64,000 bases of DNA from an uncultured Collinsella sp. (GTDB taxonomy: Bacteria > Actinomycetota > Coriobacteriia > Coriobacteriales > Coriobacteriaceae): positions 1 to 64,000 of the forward strand of contig UQQL01000001.1 in the NCBI GenBank assembly GCA_900543275.1, written 5' to 3'. Shown piece by piece: positions 6,967 through 15,080 of this stretch. Below the pieces are notes generated by a model, which ran no database searches, was not told the origin of the DNA, and was given only the letters and a program-made list of their open reading frames with translations. The position numbers and the translations under genes are program-made. Each line of letters opens with the position of its first letter. Within the stretch, counting starts at the first letter, position 1.

Positions 6967-8745
6967 ATGGACGCCATCGTAAAGATGCTCGAAAAGCATC
7001 AACCGTTCTTTGAGAAGATCTCGAGGAACATCTACCTCCAGGCCATTAAGGACGGATTCCTTGGGTGCATGCCCATCGTCCTCACCTCTTCGATCTTCCT
7101 GCTAATTGCCACCCTTCCTGGCGTAGTTGGCATCACGCTGCCCCAGCCGCTCATCGACTGGTGCAACAAGCTGTACAACTTCACCATGGGCGTCATGGGC
7201 ATCATGGTTGCCGGCACCACTGCCAAGAACTTTACGGCTTCCATGAACCGTCGCATGCCCGCCGGCAAGGTGCTCAACGACGGCTCCACCACGGTGGCCG
7301 CCCAGTGCAGCATGCTGCTGCTCGCTGTTACGCAGTTCACCACCAAGTTCAACGGCTCCGAACTTTCGGTCTTCGATTGCACCAGCATGGGTACGCGCGG
7401 TCTGTTCTCGGCCTATATCGCCGCGTTCATTACCGTGTGGGTCTATAAGTTCTGCGTCTCGCGCGATCTGACCATTAAGCTGCCCAAGGAGGTCCCGGGC
7501 GCCATCGCTCAGAACTTCCGCGATATCATCCCCTTTGGCGGCGCCGTCATCATCTGCGGCATCATCGATGTCGTCGTGCGCAACCTCATGGGCGTTCCGT
7601 TCTCCGAGCTGCTTATCAAACTGCTCTCCCCGCTCTTTACCGCTGCAGAAACCTATCCTGGCCTTATCCTTATCCAGGCAGCCACCGCGTTCTTCTGGTT
7701 CATCGGCGTCCACGGCCCCTCGATCGTCCAGCCGGGCATCGACCCCATCCGTCTTGCCAACCAGGCCGAGAACCTGCAGGTTCTGCTGGCAGGCGGCCAC
7801 CCCGCCCACTCCCTCACCTTTAACATGTCGCTCGTGGGTGAATTCGGCGGCACCGGCGCCACCTTCATCGTGCCGCTTCTGCTAATTCTCTTTATGAAGT
7901 CCAAGCAGCTCAAAGCCGTCGGTAAGGCCTCGATTGTTCCTGTTGCCTTCGCCGTCAACGAACCGCTGCTCTTTGGCGCGCCGATGATCCTTAACCCCTA
8001 CATGCTCGTCCCCTTTGTTGCCGCCGGCTGCGTCAACGTAAGTGTTGCCAAGTTCTTTATCGATAACGTGGGCATGAACGGCTTCTCCTTCGTGGTGCCT
8101 TGGGCCACCCCCGCCCCCATCGGCATTTTCATCACCACGAACTTCCAGCTTATCGCCTTGGTATTTGTCGCGATCATCATCTTGCTGGACGCCATCATCT
8201 ACCTGCCGTTCTTGAAGGCATACGATAAGCTGCTCTGCGACCAGGAGGCCGAGCGCGCCGCCGAGCTGGGTCTTGAGTCCGATGGTGCTGCCGCCATCGC
8301 CGCCAACGCCTCTGCGCCCGTTGTCGAGCAGACTACCGCTTCCGTCGAGCCGACCGCCGCTGTCGCCGACAGCAAGCCTGTCGCCGATCAGCTCGAGCCC
8401 GCCGCCGACGCATCCACCAAAAAGGACGTCGATGGCCTGAAGGTCCTCGTCCTGTGCGCCGGCGCCGGCACCTCTGCCATGCTTGCCAACGCCATCAAGG
8501 AAGGCGCTGCGCAGACCGGAGAGAACATCGCTTCCTCTGCCGGCGCTTATGGCCAGCACACTGCCATCATGGATCAGTACGACGTCATCGTGCTTGCCCC
8601 GCAGGTTCGTAGCTACTACAACGACATGAAGGCCGACACCGATCGCCTGGGCATTAAGCTGCTCGCTCCGCGCGGTAAGGAATATATCGACCTTACCCGT
8701 GACCCCGCTGGCGCCATCAAGTGGCTCCGCGAGAACCTCGACTAG
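6967..8745 (+). CDS. lacE: PTS lactose-type EIICB transporter (LacE), copy 2
   Basis: This 592-residue membrane transporter is a paralogue of the protein at 2015: an N-terminal IIC domain, an Ala/Val-rich linker, and a C-terminal IIB domain with its phospho-Cys in VLVLCAGAGTSA. The ATG at 6967 has AGGAG 4 nt upstream; the frame is open to 6940 but lacks a ribosome binding site there. It is followed by a second GH1 gene. The two modules probably handle different beta-glycosides; specificity cannot be read from the sequence. Confidence 0.93.
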   Translation: MDAIVKMLEKHQPFFEKISRNIYLQAIKDGFLGCMPIVLTSSIFLLIATLPGVVGITLPQPLIDWCNKLYNFTMGVMGIMVAGTTAKNFTASMNRRMPAGKVLNDGSTTVAAQCSMLLLAVTQFTTKFNGSELSVFDCTSMGTRGLFSAYIAAFITVWVYKFCVSRDLTIKLPKEVPGAIAQNFRDIIPFGGAVIICGIIDVVVRNLMGVPFSELLIKLLSPLFTAAETYPGLILIQAATAFFWFIGVHGPSIVQPGIDPIRLANQAENLQVLLAGGHPAHSLTFNMSLVGEFGGTGATFIVPLLLILFMKSKQLKAVGKASIVPVAFAVNEPLLFGAPMILNPYMLVPFVAAGCVNVSVAKFFIDNVGMNGFSFVVPWATPAPIGIFITTNFQLIALVFVAIIILLDAIIYLPFLKAYDKLLCDQEAERAAELGLESDGAAAIAANASAPVVEQTTASVEPTAAVADSKPVADQLEPAADASTKKDVDGLKVLVLCAGAGTSAMLANAIKEGAAQTGENIASSAGAYGQHTAIMDQYDVIVLAPQVRSYYNDMKADTDRLGIKLLAPRGKEYIDLTRDPAGAIKWLRENLD

Positions 8746-8760
8746 TTACCTCCCTCTGTT

Positions 8761-8787
8761 GGTGCCCGAATCCCCAGTTCGGGCACC
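8761..8787 (+). repeat. Intercistronic hairpin between lacE2 and lacG2
   Basis: GGTGCCCGAA pairs perfectly with TTCGGGCACC around a 7-nt loop. No T-run follows, so it may set the relative level or stability of the two messages rather than end transcription. Confidence 0.65.
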
Positions 8788-8821
8788 TCTCCCTATTCGT
8801 ATCCCACAGAAAGGATGACTC

Positions 8822-10243
8822 ATGACCAACCCCATGCAGTTCCCCGACGGCTTTGTGTTTGGCGGCGCCACCGCCGCTTACCAGGTTGAAGGCGAGACCC
8901 GTACGCACGGCAAGGGCAAAGTGCCCTGGGACGATTTCCTGGCTGCTCAGGGTCGCTTCTCCCCCGATCCTGCAAGCGATTTCTACAACAAGTACCCGGT
9001 CGATATCGACCTGTGCCAGCGCTTCGGCATCAACGGCATCCGTGTCTCCATAGCTTGGAGCCGTATCTTCCCCAGTGGCACCGGCGAGATTAACCCCGAG
9101 GGCGTCGCTTTCTATCACGAGCTCTTTGCCACCTGCAACAAAGCTGGCGTTATCCCCTATGTCACGCTCGATCACTTCGATACGCCCGAGGCCTTTTACC
9201 AGGACGGCGGCGAGGGATTCCTGACGCGCACGACCATCGACGCCTTCGTCGAGTACGCCAAGTTCTGCTTTGCCGAGTTCACCGAGGTCAAGCACTGGTT
9301 TACCTTTAACGAGATTCCCGCGACCGCCGAGGGCAGCTTTATCGTCGGCAACTGGCCGCACGGCGAGAAGTATCGCCTGGACAAGGCCTTCCAGCTCATG
9401 CACAACATGATGGTAGCCCACGCCAAGGCTGTCGTCGCCTTCCATGAGGGCAGCTTTGAGGGCGAGATCGGCATTGTCCAGAACCTGGAGCCCAAGTATC
9501 CCCTCGACCCCAACAACGCCGCCGACTGCGAGGCGGCTCGCATGGCCGACGTCATCAACAACCGCTGGGTACTCGACGCCACCTTCCGCGGCCACTATGC
9601 AGCCGACACCATGGAGGCTGCGACCAAGCTGGCCCATATCGCCGGCGGCGAGCTCGACGTCCGCGACGAGGACATCGCCGCGCTGACCGCCGCGCTCCCC
9701 TACAACGATTGCCTGGGCGTCAACACCTACAAGTGCCAGTTCCTGCGTGCCGCCGAGGGCGAAAACGACATCAACCACAATGGCACCGGCGACAAGGGCT
9801 CCTCGCGCTGGTTCCTCAAGGGCGTGGGTGAGTCATGCGTGCGCGAAGGCGTACCCACCACCGATTGGGACTGGATTATCTATCCCGAGGGTCTCTACGA
9901 CCTGCTGCTGCGCATTAAGAACGATTACCCCAACTACAAGAAGATCTACATCACCGAGAACGGCATGGGCTATAAGGACGACTTTGAGGACGGCTTTATC
10001 GACGACGCCCCTCGCATCGATTACATGCGCCAGCATCTCGCGTGGATCCTCAAGGCGATCGACGGCGGTGTGAACGTCGACGGCTACTTTGTGTGGTCGC
10101 TGCAGGACCAGTTCTCCTGGACCAACGGCTATAACAAGCGCTACGGCCTGTTCTACATCGACTTTGAGACCCAGAAGCGCTATCCCAAGGCAAGCGCGTA
10201 CTGGTACAAGAATGTCGCGGAGACCGGCCTGCTCATGGCCTAG
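8822..10243 (+). CDS. lacG: GH1 6-phospho-beta-galactosidase (LacG), copy 2
   Basis: A 473-residue GH1 phosphoglycosidase paralogous to the one at 3987. It keeps the acid/base Glu in HWFTFNE, the nucleophile Glu in ITENGMG and the phosphate-binding SWTNGYNKRYG motif. The ATG at 8822 follows an AAAGGATG site. It is 76 bp downstream of lacE2, in the same transcription unit, and ends just before a strong terminator. LacG is the best family fit; 6-phospho-beta-glucosidase activity is possible. Confidence 0.92.
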   Translation: MTNPMQFPDGFVFGGATAAYQVEGETRTHGKGKVPWDDFLAAQGRFSPDPASDFYNKYPVDIDLCQRFGINGIRVSIAWSRIFPSGTGEINPEGVAFYHELFATCNKAGVIPYVTLDHFDTPEAFYQDGGEGFLTRTTIDAFVEYAKFCFAEFTEVKHWFTFNEIPATAEGSFIVGNWPHGEKYRLDKAFQLMHNMMVAHAKAVVAFHEGSFEGEIGIVQNLEPKYPLDPNNAADCEAARMADVINNRWVLDATFRGHYAADTMEAATKLAHIAGGELDVRDEDIAALTAALPYNDCLGVNTYKCQFLRAAEGENDINHNGTGDKGSSRWFLKGVGESCVREGVPTTDWDWIIYPEGLYDLLLRIKNDYPNYKKIYITENGMGYKDDFEDGFIDDAPRIDYMRQHLAWILKAIDGGVNVDGYFVWSLQDQFSWTNGYNKRYGLFYIDFETQKRYPKASAYWYKNVAETGLLMA

Positions 10244-10265
10244 TTTCCGCCGCATACTCCCTGTC

Positions 10266-10312
10266 GGCCGCATACGAATCCCAAACCGGTTCGTATGCGG
10301 CCTTTTTGTTTT
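10266..10312 (+). terminator. Terminator after lacG2
   Basis: GGCCGCATACGAA pairs with TTCGTATGCGGCC (right arm ending at 10302) and is followed by TTTTTGTTTT. Confidence 0.85.
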
Positions 10313-10332
10313 GGCTCGGCCCGAGCAGACCG

Positions 10333-10397
10333 TTTGTCTCGATCTGTAACATCTAGCAGGGATTTTCGACCCCAATTGTTACAGATTGAGATGAACG
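10333..10397. repeat. CTGTAAC palindromic repeat, copy 2
   Basis: Nearly identical to the element at 5604-5668 through the left arm and the start of the centre. It has the same position after the lacG terminator. Confidence 0.75.
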
Positions 10398-10420
10398 GGA
10401 GCACCCGGTTCGAAATATCT

Positions 10421-10474
10421 AGATCTGTAACATCTGACTCGCTTTTGGCCGCCTAGATGTTACAGGTTGAGACG
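10421..10474. repeat. CTGTAAC palindromic repeat, copy 3 (divergent)
   Basis: AGATCTGTAACATCT at the left and AGATGTTACAGGTTGAGACG at the right share the arms of the other two copies, with a different centre. It is adjacent to copy 2 and just upstream of the toxin-antitoxin promoter region. Confidence 0.65.
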
Positions 10475-10540
10475 ATTCGACGGCACCGGCAGCATGGACA
10501 CATCGTGGTACAATTGTGTCCCAACGCAAAGGAGGTACCC

Positions 10541-10807
10541 ATGTCAGCTTGTGTGCCCGTCCGAGATATGAAGGACACTGCTGCATTCACCACGCTTGTT
10601 GAGTCTGAGCGCGACGTCACCGTAACTAAGAACGGCTACGAGGCCATGCACTGCATCAGCAGCGACCAGTATCGCCTCATGCAAGAAGAAATCGCCAAGG
10701 CAAAACTGCTGTCTCGCATGATGATGGCAGAAGACGAAATATCGCAAGGCGACTACAGCGACTACGAATCCTTCGCGGCTTCGATACGAGACAAATATGA
10801 CCTATAA
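10541..10807 (+). CDS. Phd/YefM-type antitoxin
   Basis: This 88-residue protein fits the Phd/YefM antitoxin family in size and layout: an N-terminal DNA-binding part (VPVRDMKDTAAFTTLVES, then VTVTKNGYEAM) and a C-terminal toxin-binding tail. The ATG at 10541 follows AAAGGAGG. A TACAAT -10 lies at 10509. It overlaps the downstream toxin gene by 11 bp, the usual coupled arrangement. It should neutralise the toxin and repress the operon. Confidence 0.85.
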   Translation: MSACVPVRDMKDTAAFTTLVESERDVTVTKNGYEAMHCISSDQYRLMQEEIAKAKLLSRMMMAEDEISQGDYSDYESFAASIRDKYDL

Positions 10808-11102
10808 CGTCGTAATCCTCAAAAGCGCGCGGTATGAGTACGAGAGTATTGTCGGATACCTTGCTCAAATCCTCAAGAATCCGCGTGCAGCAGGCAATTT
10901 TGTCGCTGAGTTTGAATATCAGCTTGACCTGCTTCGCGAGCAGCCTCTTTTACGTCCCCTCTCGCACATGCAAGAGCTGGCGGCACGTAATTACCGATCG
11001 TTTCCCGTCAACAACTACGTGTGTCTATACAAGTTTGAGCACGAAACAATCTATATCGCCCACATCTTTCATCAGTCACAGGACTACGCCCGCCTGGTCT
11101 AG
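10797..11102 (+). CDS. RelE/ParE-family toxin
   Basis: A 101-residue protein with the pattern of the RelE/ParE superfamily: an N-terminal strand and helix (YNVVILKSARYEYESIVGYL), a central RPLSHM segment, and C-terminal strands with YRSFPVNNYVCLYKF. RelE-type members cleave mRNA on the ribosome and ParE-type members poison gyrase; the sequence alone does not decide which. The start overlaps the antitoxin stop, indicating translational coupling. It converges with the DeoR gene, 14 bp away. Confidence 0.85.
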   Translation: MTYNVVILKSARYEYESIVGYLAQILKNPRAAGNFVAEFEYQLDLLREQPLLRPLSHMQELAARNYRSFPVNNYVCLYKFEHETIYIAHIFHQSQDYARLV

Positions 11103-11116
11103 CACGGCGGCACTCG

Positions 11117-11908
11117 CTAGCAGATGACCTGCGTGTGTTCCTCGATGGCAGCGCGGTCCTCGGCGGTAATACCCGGCTCGCACACCACAGCGTCCAAATT
11201 GTCCAGGCGGCAGAAGGTATAGAAGTCGCGCTTGCCGATCTTGCTGGAGTCGGCGATCAGATAGCGCGAGTCTGCCTTGCTAAAAGCGAGCTGCTGGATA
11301 CGGCCCTCGTCCATGTTGGACGTAGACACGTCACCGTCCAAGATGCCGTTGGCGCCGATAAACGCCGCATCGATGCCCAGCGCGCGCAGGGTATCCTCGG
11401 CCGTTGGTCCCACAAAAGCGGCGGTGCGGCGACGGTACATACCGCCCACGAGGCACAGCTCGCAGTCCTCGCGCTCCTCGAGCAGGTTGAACACCGAAAG
11501 CGAATTGGTCACGATACGCAGGCGAAACGCCGGCAGCATCGAGGCCATCTGCTCAACCGTGGTGCCCGTACCCAAAAAGATGGTCGAGCCTTCCTCGATA
11601 AGCTCCACAGCGCGGCGTGCGATCTGCAGCTTTTCCTCGGCATGCTTGGTGCGCTTTTCACTGTGCGAATACTCATGGCGCAACATAGCGTGGGGACGGC
11701 CCTGCGCACTGCGGGCTCCGCCGTGCACGCGCTCGATCTCGCCCAGGCTCGCAAGCTCCTCAAGGTCGCGACGGATCGTCATGTCCGAAACGCCCAGCGC
11801 ATCCGAGATCTCCTTGACCGAGACCGTACCCTGCTCCTCGAGCAGCTGACGAACCTTATCCTGTCGCTCTGCTTTAATCACGATGAGTCCTCGCTGTTCC
11901 ACGCTCAC
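11117..11908 (-). CDS. DeoR-family transcriptional regulator
   Basis: This 263-residue protein has an N-terminal DeoR-type HTH (about residues 13-65, with VSVKEISDALGVSDMTIRRDL) and a DeoR C-terminal sensor domain (about 85-250, with IFLGTGTTVEQMA and DAAFIGANGI). Such proteins repress sugar genes and respond to sugar phosphates. It is divergent from the aldose epimerase gene at 12087. The gap contains an AT-rich CAATTCAAAC...CGAACAAATTG dyad (about 11911-11937), a possible operator. The target is inferred, not shown. Confidence 0.88.
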   Translation of the reverse strand: MSVEQRGLIVIKAERQDKVRQLLEEQGTVSVKEISDALGVSDMTIRRDLEELASLGEIERVHGGARSAQGRPHAMLRHEYSHSEKRTKHAEEKLQIARRAVELIEEGSTIFLGTGTTVEQMASMLPAFRLRIVTNSLSVFNLLEEREDCELCLVGGMYRRRTAAFVGPTAEDTLRALGIDAAFIGANGILDGDVSTSNMDEGRIQQLAFSKADSRYLIADSSKIGKRDFYTFCRLDNLDAVVCEPGITAEDRAAIEEHTQVIC

Positions 11909-12086
11909 GTCAATTCAAACAATAACGAACAAATTGTATCAGACTCGCGCGCGTCAGAAATGAACGCCCGCACAGCTCCAATCATCACTTTTTTGAGAAA
12001 AATACCCCCTGCTTTAGTGGGGTGTAGTGATAATCTTGCCTGTTCGCGCTACAGTTTGTCCGAAATACCTCGATGTTAGGAACCAA

Positions 12087-13139
12087 ATGATCACTTCCGA
12101 GCTTTTCGGCACCGCGCCGTGCGGTACCCCCGTTCATCGTTACACCCTCAACGGGCCCGAGATCTGCGTTCGCATTATGGACTATGGCGCCACGGTGCTT
12201 GGTATCGATGTGCCCGACATTGCCGGCAACGTGCGCGATGTGGTGCTGGGCTTCGATAAGCTCGAGGATTACTTTGACAACCCCGCCTGCTTTGGCGCGA
12301 CCATCGGCCCTGTGGCAAACCGCACCGCTGGCGCCACGATCGCCATCGACGGCACAGACTGGCATATGCCCGCCAACGAGGGCGCCAACAACCTGCACAG
12401 CGACCTTGAGCACGGCCTGCACAAGCGCGTGTGGGACGTTGAACTCGACGAGGTCCACAACGCCGTGCGCATGACCACCTCGCTTAAGGATGGCGAGCTG
12501 GGTCTTCCCGGCAACCGTACCTTTACGGCCGTGTTTACCGTTACACGCACCGGGCGTTTCCGTATCGAGTATGGCTGCGAGAGCGACCGCGCCACCTACG
12601 TGTCCATGACCAACCACACGTACTTTAACCTTGCAGGCCATAACGCCGGCATGGACTGCGAACATTTCTTTGTCGCCAACGCCGCCCACTACCTGCCCAT
12701 TAACGAGCAGAACATCCCAACCGGCGAGATTGCTCCGGTCGAGGGAACACCGTTTGACTTTCGCGAGCTTCGCCCCGTCGCACCCGGCATGGAGGCCGAC
12801 GACCCGCAGATCAAGCAGGCCCGTGGCTACGATCACTGCCTGTGCATCGATGGCTATCAGTACGGCCGCAACCTGCGCCGCGCGATGCACGTCGAGGAGA
12901 TGTGGACCGGTCGTGAGATGGACTACTACACCACTGCCCCGGGCGTGCAGCTCTACACCGGCAACTGGCTGGGCGACGAGCACGCCAAGGACGATGCCAA
13001 CTATGGCTGGGGCGCCGGCTTTGCCCTCGAGGCCGAGATGTACCCCGACACGCCGCACCAGCCTCTGTTCCCGCAGGGCATTGTGGGCCCGGGCCATCCC
13101 TACAGCAATGTGATCGAATACCACTTTATGAGGCACTAA
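12087..13139 (+). CDS. galM: Aldose 1-epimerase (galactose mutarotase)
   Basis: A 350-residue GalM-family enzyme that interconverts alpha and beta anomers of galactose or glucose. Visible hallmarks are the catalytic-His region NHTYFNLAGH, PTGEIAPVEGTPFDF, and the C-terminal VQLYTGNWL and FALEAE segments. The frame opens at 12027, but the ATG at 12087 has AGGA 8 nt upstream and the normal family N-terminus. It probably feeds free galactose or glucose released by GH1 enzymes into catabolism. A terminator follows. Confidence 0.9.
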   Translation: MITSELFGTAPCGTPVHRYTLNGPEICVRIMDYGATVLGIDVPDIAGNVRDVVLGFDKLEDYFDNPACFGATIGPVANRTAGATIAIDGTDWHMPANEGANNLHSDLEHGLHKRVWDVELDEVHNAVRMTTSLKDGELGLPGNRTFTAVFTVTRTGRFRIEYGCESDRATYVSMTNHTYFNLAGHNAGMDCEHFFVANAAHYLPINEQNIPTGEIAPVEGTPFDFRELRPVAPGMEADDPQIKQARGYDHCLCIDGYQYGRNLRRAMHVEEMWTGREMDYYTTAPGVQLYTGNWLGDEHAKDDANYGWGAGFALEAEMYPDTPHQPLFPQGIVGPGHPYSNVIEYHFMRH

Positions 13140-13165
13140 GCCCGCAACGCGACATATCGCACAGC

Positions 13166-13202
13166 AGCGCCCGCCGGCACCACCGCCAGCGGGCGCTTTT
13201 TC
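13166..13202 (+). terminator. Terminator after galM
   Basis: AGCGCCCGC pairs with GCGGGCGCT around a 14-nt loop and is followed by TTTTTC. Confidence 0.85.
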
Positions 13203-13244
13203 ATCTTTTAGGCTCGTTTTTTCTGTGACTGTATGAGTGACATA

Positions 13245-13401
13245 TCAAAACTATGCCCATTTACTACGTTTAGCCCGGGATGCTCGACCATGCACCGGTT
13301 TTTGTTACATTTGTGAGCAGTATACCTGCGGTTTTGTTTATCTCAAATTCAACATGCTCGACGATAGCCAATCAAACGTAGTAAATGGGCATAGTTTTTG
13401 A
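13245..13401. mobile_element. MITE-like inverted-repeat element A
   Basis: A 27-nt arm (13245-13271, containing ACTATGCCCATTTACTACG) matches the reverse complement of 13374-13401 with a single 1-nt indel. The 102-bp AT-richer centre has no ORF but carries a direct repeat ATGCTCGAC (about 13280 and 13354). The size (157 bp) and terminal inverted repeats suggest a non-autonomous transposable element. No target-site duplication is obvious. It fills most of the 13140-13465 gap. Confidence 0.6.
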
Positions 13402-13465
13402 CAGGCGGCATCGCGCGCATCCCTCGCAAGGGCAAAATGATCCGTTTTCCTCCGTCCCCAAGGGA

Positions 13466-13948
13466 TCAGTTGAACAGATTGCCAATGGGGTCGGGGGCGG
13501 AACTGGGGAGATAACGGATTTCTAGCTCTATGCCGAGCTTTTGCAACTCTTTGAAGGCGGCAATGTCCGTATCGTCTACGGCAATGGCAGGCGTTGCAGA
13601 GCGCTTGCCCTCCCTCGCCCGCATATGGCCGATGCTGATCTTGGTTATTGGCACACCGCCCTTAACCAGCGCGAGTGCATCCGTGGGCGACGCCACCATG
13701 ATGAGAATCCATTGGCGCGGCGTTGCGGTATAAATGATGTCGATGGTCCTTTGCACCGAGAAAAACCGCGTCCAAACGCCTTCTGGCGCCGCCACCCTCA
13801 TGGGTGCCCATTGGCGCGAATCCGCCGCGATCTCATCGTTGACGATTAAGACAAGATTGGAACCCACGGCTTCGTTCCACAGCTCAACGTCTTGCCCGTA
13901 AATGAAACGGTCATCGATACGCGTGAGAAGGATCTTGGGTTGAGCCAT
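13466..13948 (-). CDS. Mannose-family PTS IIB-like protein lacking the active-site His
   Basis: This 160-residue protein is a paralogue of the IIB at 23252 and lines up end to end with it. In active mannose/fructose/sorbose IIB proteins a His is phosphorylated (VHGQV in the paralogue, His17). Here the sequence is RFIYGQD, with Tyr17 (codon TAC at 13898-13900), so the usual phosphotransfer cannot occur. The frame is intact and the rest of the fold is conserved. It stands alone, with no IIC, IID or IIA beside it. It may be a regulator or decoy of the Aga PTS, or a decaying duplicate. A start at 13975 is possible. Confidence 0.85.
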   Translation of the reverse strand: MAQPKILLTRIDDRFIYGQDVELWNEAVGSNLVLIVNDEIAADSRQWAPMRVAAPEGVWTRFFSVQRTIDIIYTATPRQWILIMVASPTDALALVKGGVPITKISIGHMRAREGKRSATPAIAVDDTDIAAFKELQKLGIELEIRYLPSSAPDPIGNLFN

Positions 13949-14087
13949 GGCTGCCCCATTCTGTTTGAGACCCATACGAGCGGGACGTCGGCCACCAACT
14001 CAACAGCAGGTCAAGTACCAAATGGGCACTGCAGACATCACGCCTCTAATATTAGTGCATTTAAAGTGAGAAAAGCCGTCAGAACAC

Positions 14088-14116
14088 TTGCGCGGATGTG
14101 CGATGTCCCGTATCAT
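14088..14116 (+). promoter_or_regulatory. Predicted promoter of tRNA-Thr
   Basis: TTGCGC (14088-14093) and TATCAT (14111-14116) are separated by 17 bp and lie 40 bp upstream of the tRNA. Confidence 0.55.
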
Positions 14117-14155
14117 AAACAGCCGTTGACGCCTCAGTTGCGTCATCACATGGCC

Positions 14156-14231
14156 GCCAGCGTAGCTCAGTTGGTAGAGCACCGCTCTCGTAAAGCGGGG
14201 GTCACCGGTTCGAGCCCGGTCGCTGGCTCCA
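14156..14231 (+). tRNA. tRNA-Thr (anticodon CGT)
   Basis: A 76-nt cloverleaf: the acceptor arm GCCAGCG pairs with CGCTGGC (14221-14227), the D-loop has AGCTCAGTTGGTAGAGC, the anticodon stem-loop is CCGCT-CTCGTAA-AGCGG giving CGT, and the T-arm holds GGTTCGAGCCC. The CCA end (14229-14231) is encoded. CGT reads ACG threonine codons. Confidence 0.97.
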
Positions 14232-14242
14232 TTGCACAAGAT

Positions 14243-14265
14243 AGCCGCCTTCGGGCGGCTTTTTT
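14243..14265 (+). terminator. Terminator after tRNA-Thr
   Basis: AGCCGCC-TTCG-GGCGGCT is followed by TTTTT, 12 bp after the tRNA. Confidence 0.92.
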
Positions 14266-14331
14266 GTTGCCGATTTCGGGCGCACATCCGCCAATCCAAG
14301 CACAACGCCGCCGGCAACTCCCCTACTCAAC

Positions 14332-14380
14332 AAAAAGCCCCGCCAACCGCAATCCCCAAAGGAACCGCGATCAGCGGGGC
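14332..14380 (-). terminator. Terminator after the yhcH-type gene
   Basis: On the minus strand GCCCCGC pairs with GCGGGGC around a structured loop and is followed by TTTTTG. Confidence 0.65.
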
Positions 14381-14439
14381 CCAAGCGCGCTCCTCAATGG
14401 AATCACGCCATCAGACGAGCAGCTCAGACGAGCAGCGCG

Positions 14440-14913
14440 TTACTCCTCCCAGTAAGCGTCGGCAAGCAACTTAAAGCAGATCTTCTTGACCGGCTGTGCG
14501 CCATCGCCCGGGAACTCGAGCGTGGGCATGTGGGGCTCGCCGGCAACGAACAGCGCGAATTTGTCGTCGGCAAGATCGCCGGCGATCGAGGCGTCGGAAT
14601 CGACCAGATCATAGTCGTCCTTCTCGTCAAACTCCTGGACCAGTGTCAGGCTGCCCGTAGCGACCTTGAAGGCCTCGCGACCCTCGACGTCGATCTGCAG
14701 GTCGTGATAGCGCTGATGCGTCTCATAGTGAGCCTCAGCCTCGGGACGCGTCGTGGGAGACATGACGTTCGCAAAGACCTTCTCACCCAAAATCGGATGG
14801 CTGCCGACCTCGAGCTGTGCCGGGTCGTTCTCCTCGAGCCAGTCGATCAGCACGTCGAGGCCCTTGAGCATTCCGCGGTATTCCTCGATATCGCCCAATG
14901 CACCGTAAATCAT
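14440..14913 (-). CDS. YhcH/YjgK/YiaL family protein
   Basis: A 157-residue cupin-like protein of the YhcH/YjgK/YiaL (DUF386) family. Matching features are the IYGALGDIEEYRG start, the ETHQRYHDLQIDVEG metal-site region with its spaced His residues, and CFKLLADAYWEE near the end. Members include the sialic acid anomerase NanQ and EbgC; this family typically sits in operons for amino sugars or beta-galactosides. It lies downstream of the LacC-like kinase, with a nagA fragment between, so an accessory role in amino-sugar or galactoside handling is likely. Confidence 0.85.
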   Translation of the reverse strand: MIYGALGDIEEYRGMLKGLDVLIDWLEENDPAQLEVGSHPILGEKVFANVMSPTTRPEAEAHYETHQRYHDLQIDVEGREAFKVATGSLTLVQEFDEKDDYDLVDSDASIAGDLADDKFALFVAGEPHMPTLEFPGDGAQPVKKICFKLLADAYWEE

Positions 14914-14945
14914 CTAAATCCCCTCTCGGATCGTTTATTTGGCAG

Positions 14946-15080
14946 CTACTCGGTAAATGCATTACCGACGCTGTTGCCACCCACATACGTCTCGACCAGG
15001 GTAAGGTCGGGATTGAACACGACAGTGTCGGCGTCGCGCCCCGGCATAATGCTACTGCACTTGTCGTCGACATGAGCTGG
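14946..15080 (-). pseudogene. 3' remnant of a second nagA gene
   Basis: Minus-strand translation gives 44 residues ending in a stop, including CSSIMPGRDADTVVF and LTLVETYVGGNSVGNAFTE. By eye 34 of 43 positions match the C-terminus of the intact NagA at 17804-18973, and the stop codon falls at the same place. Only the last tenth of the gene remains, between the stop of the kinase gene and the yhcH-type start. This points to a tandem duplication or rearrangement of the nagA region followed by deletion. Confidence 0.85.

Noticed and set aside
14156..14231. tRNA-Thr as an integration site
   Set aside because: No integrase, direct repeat of the tRNA 3' end or foreign block is seen next to it.
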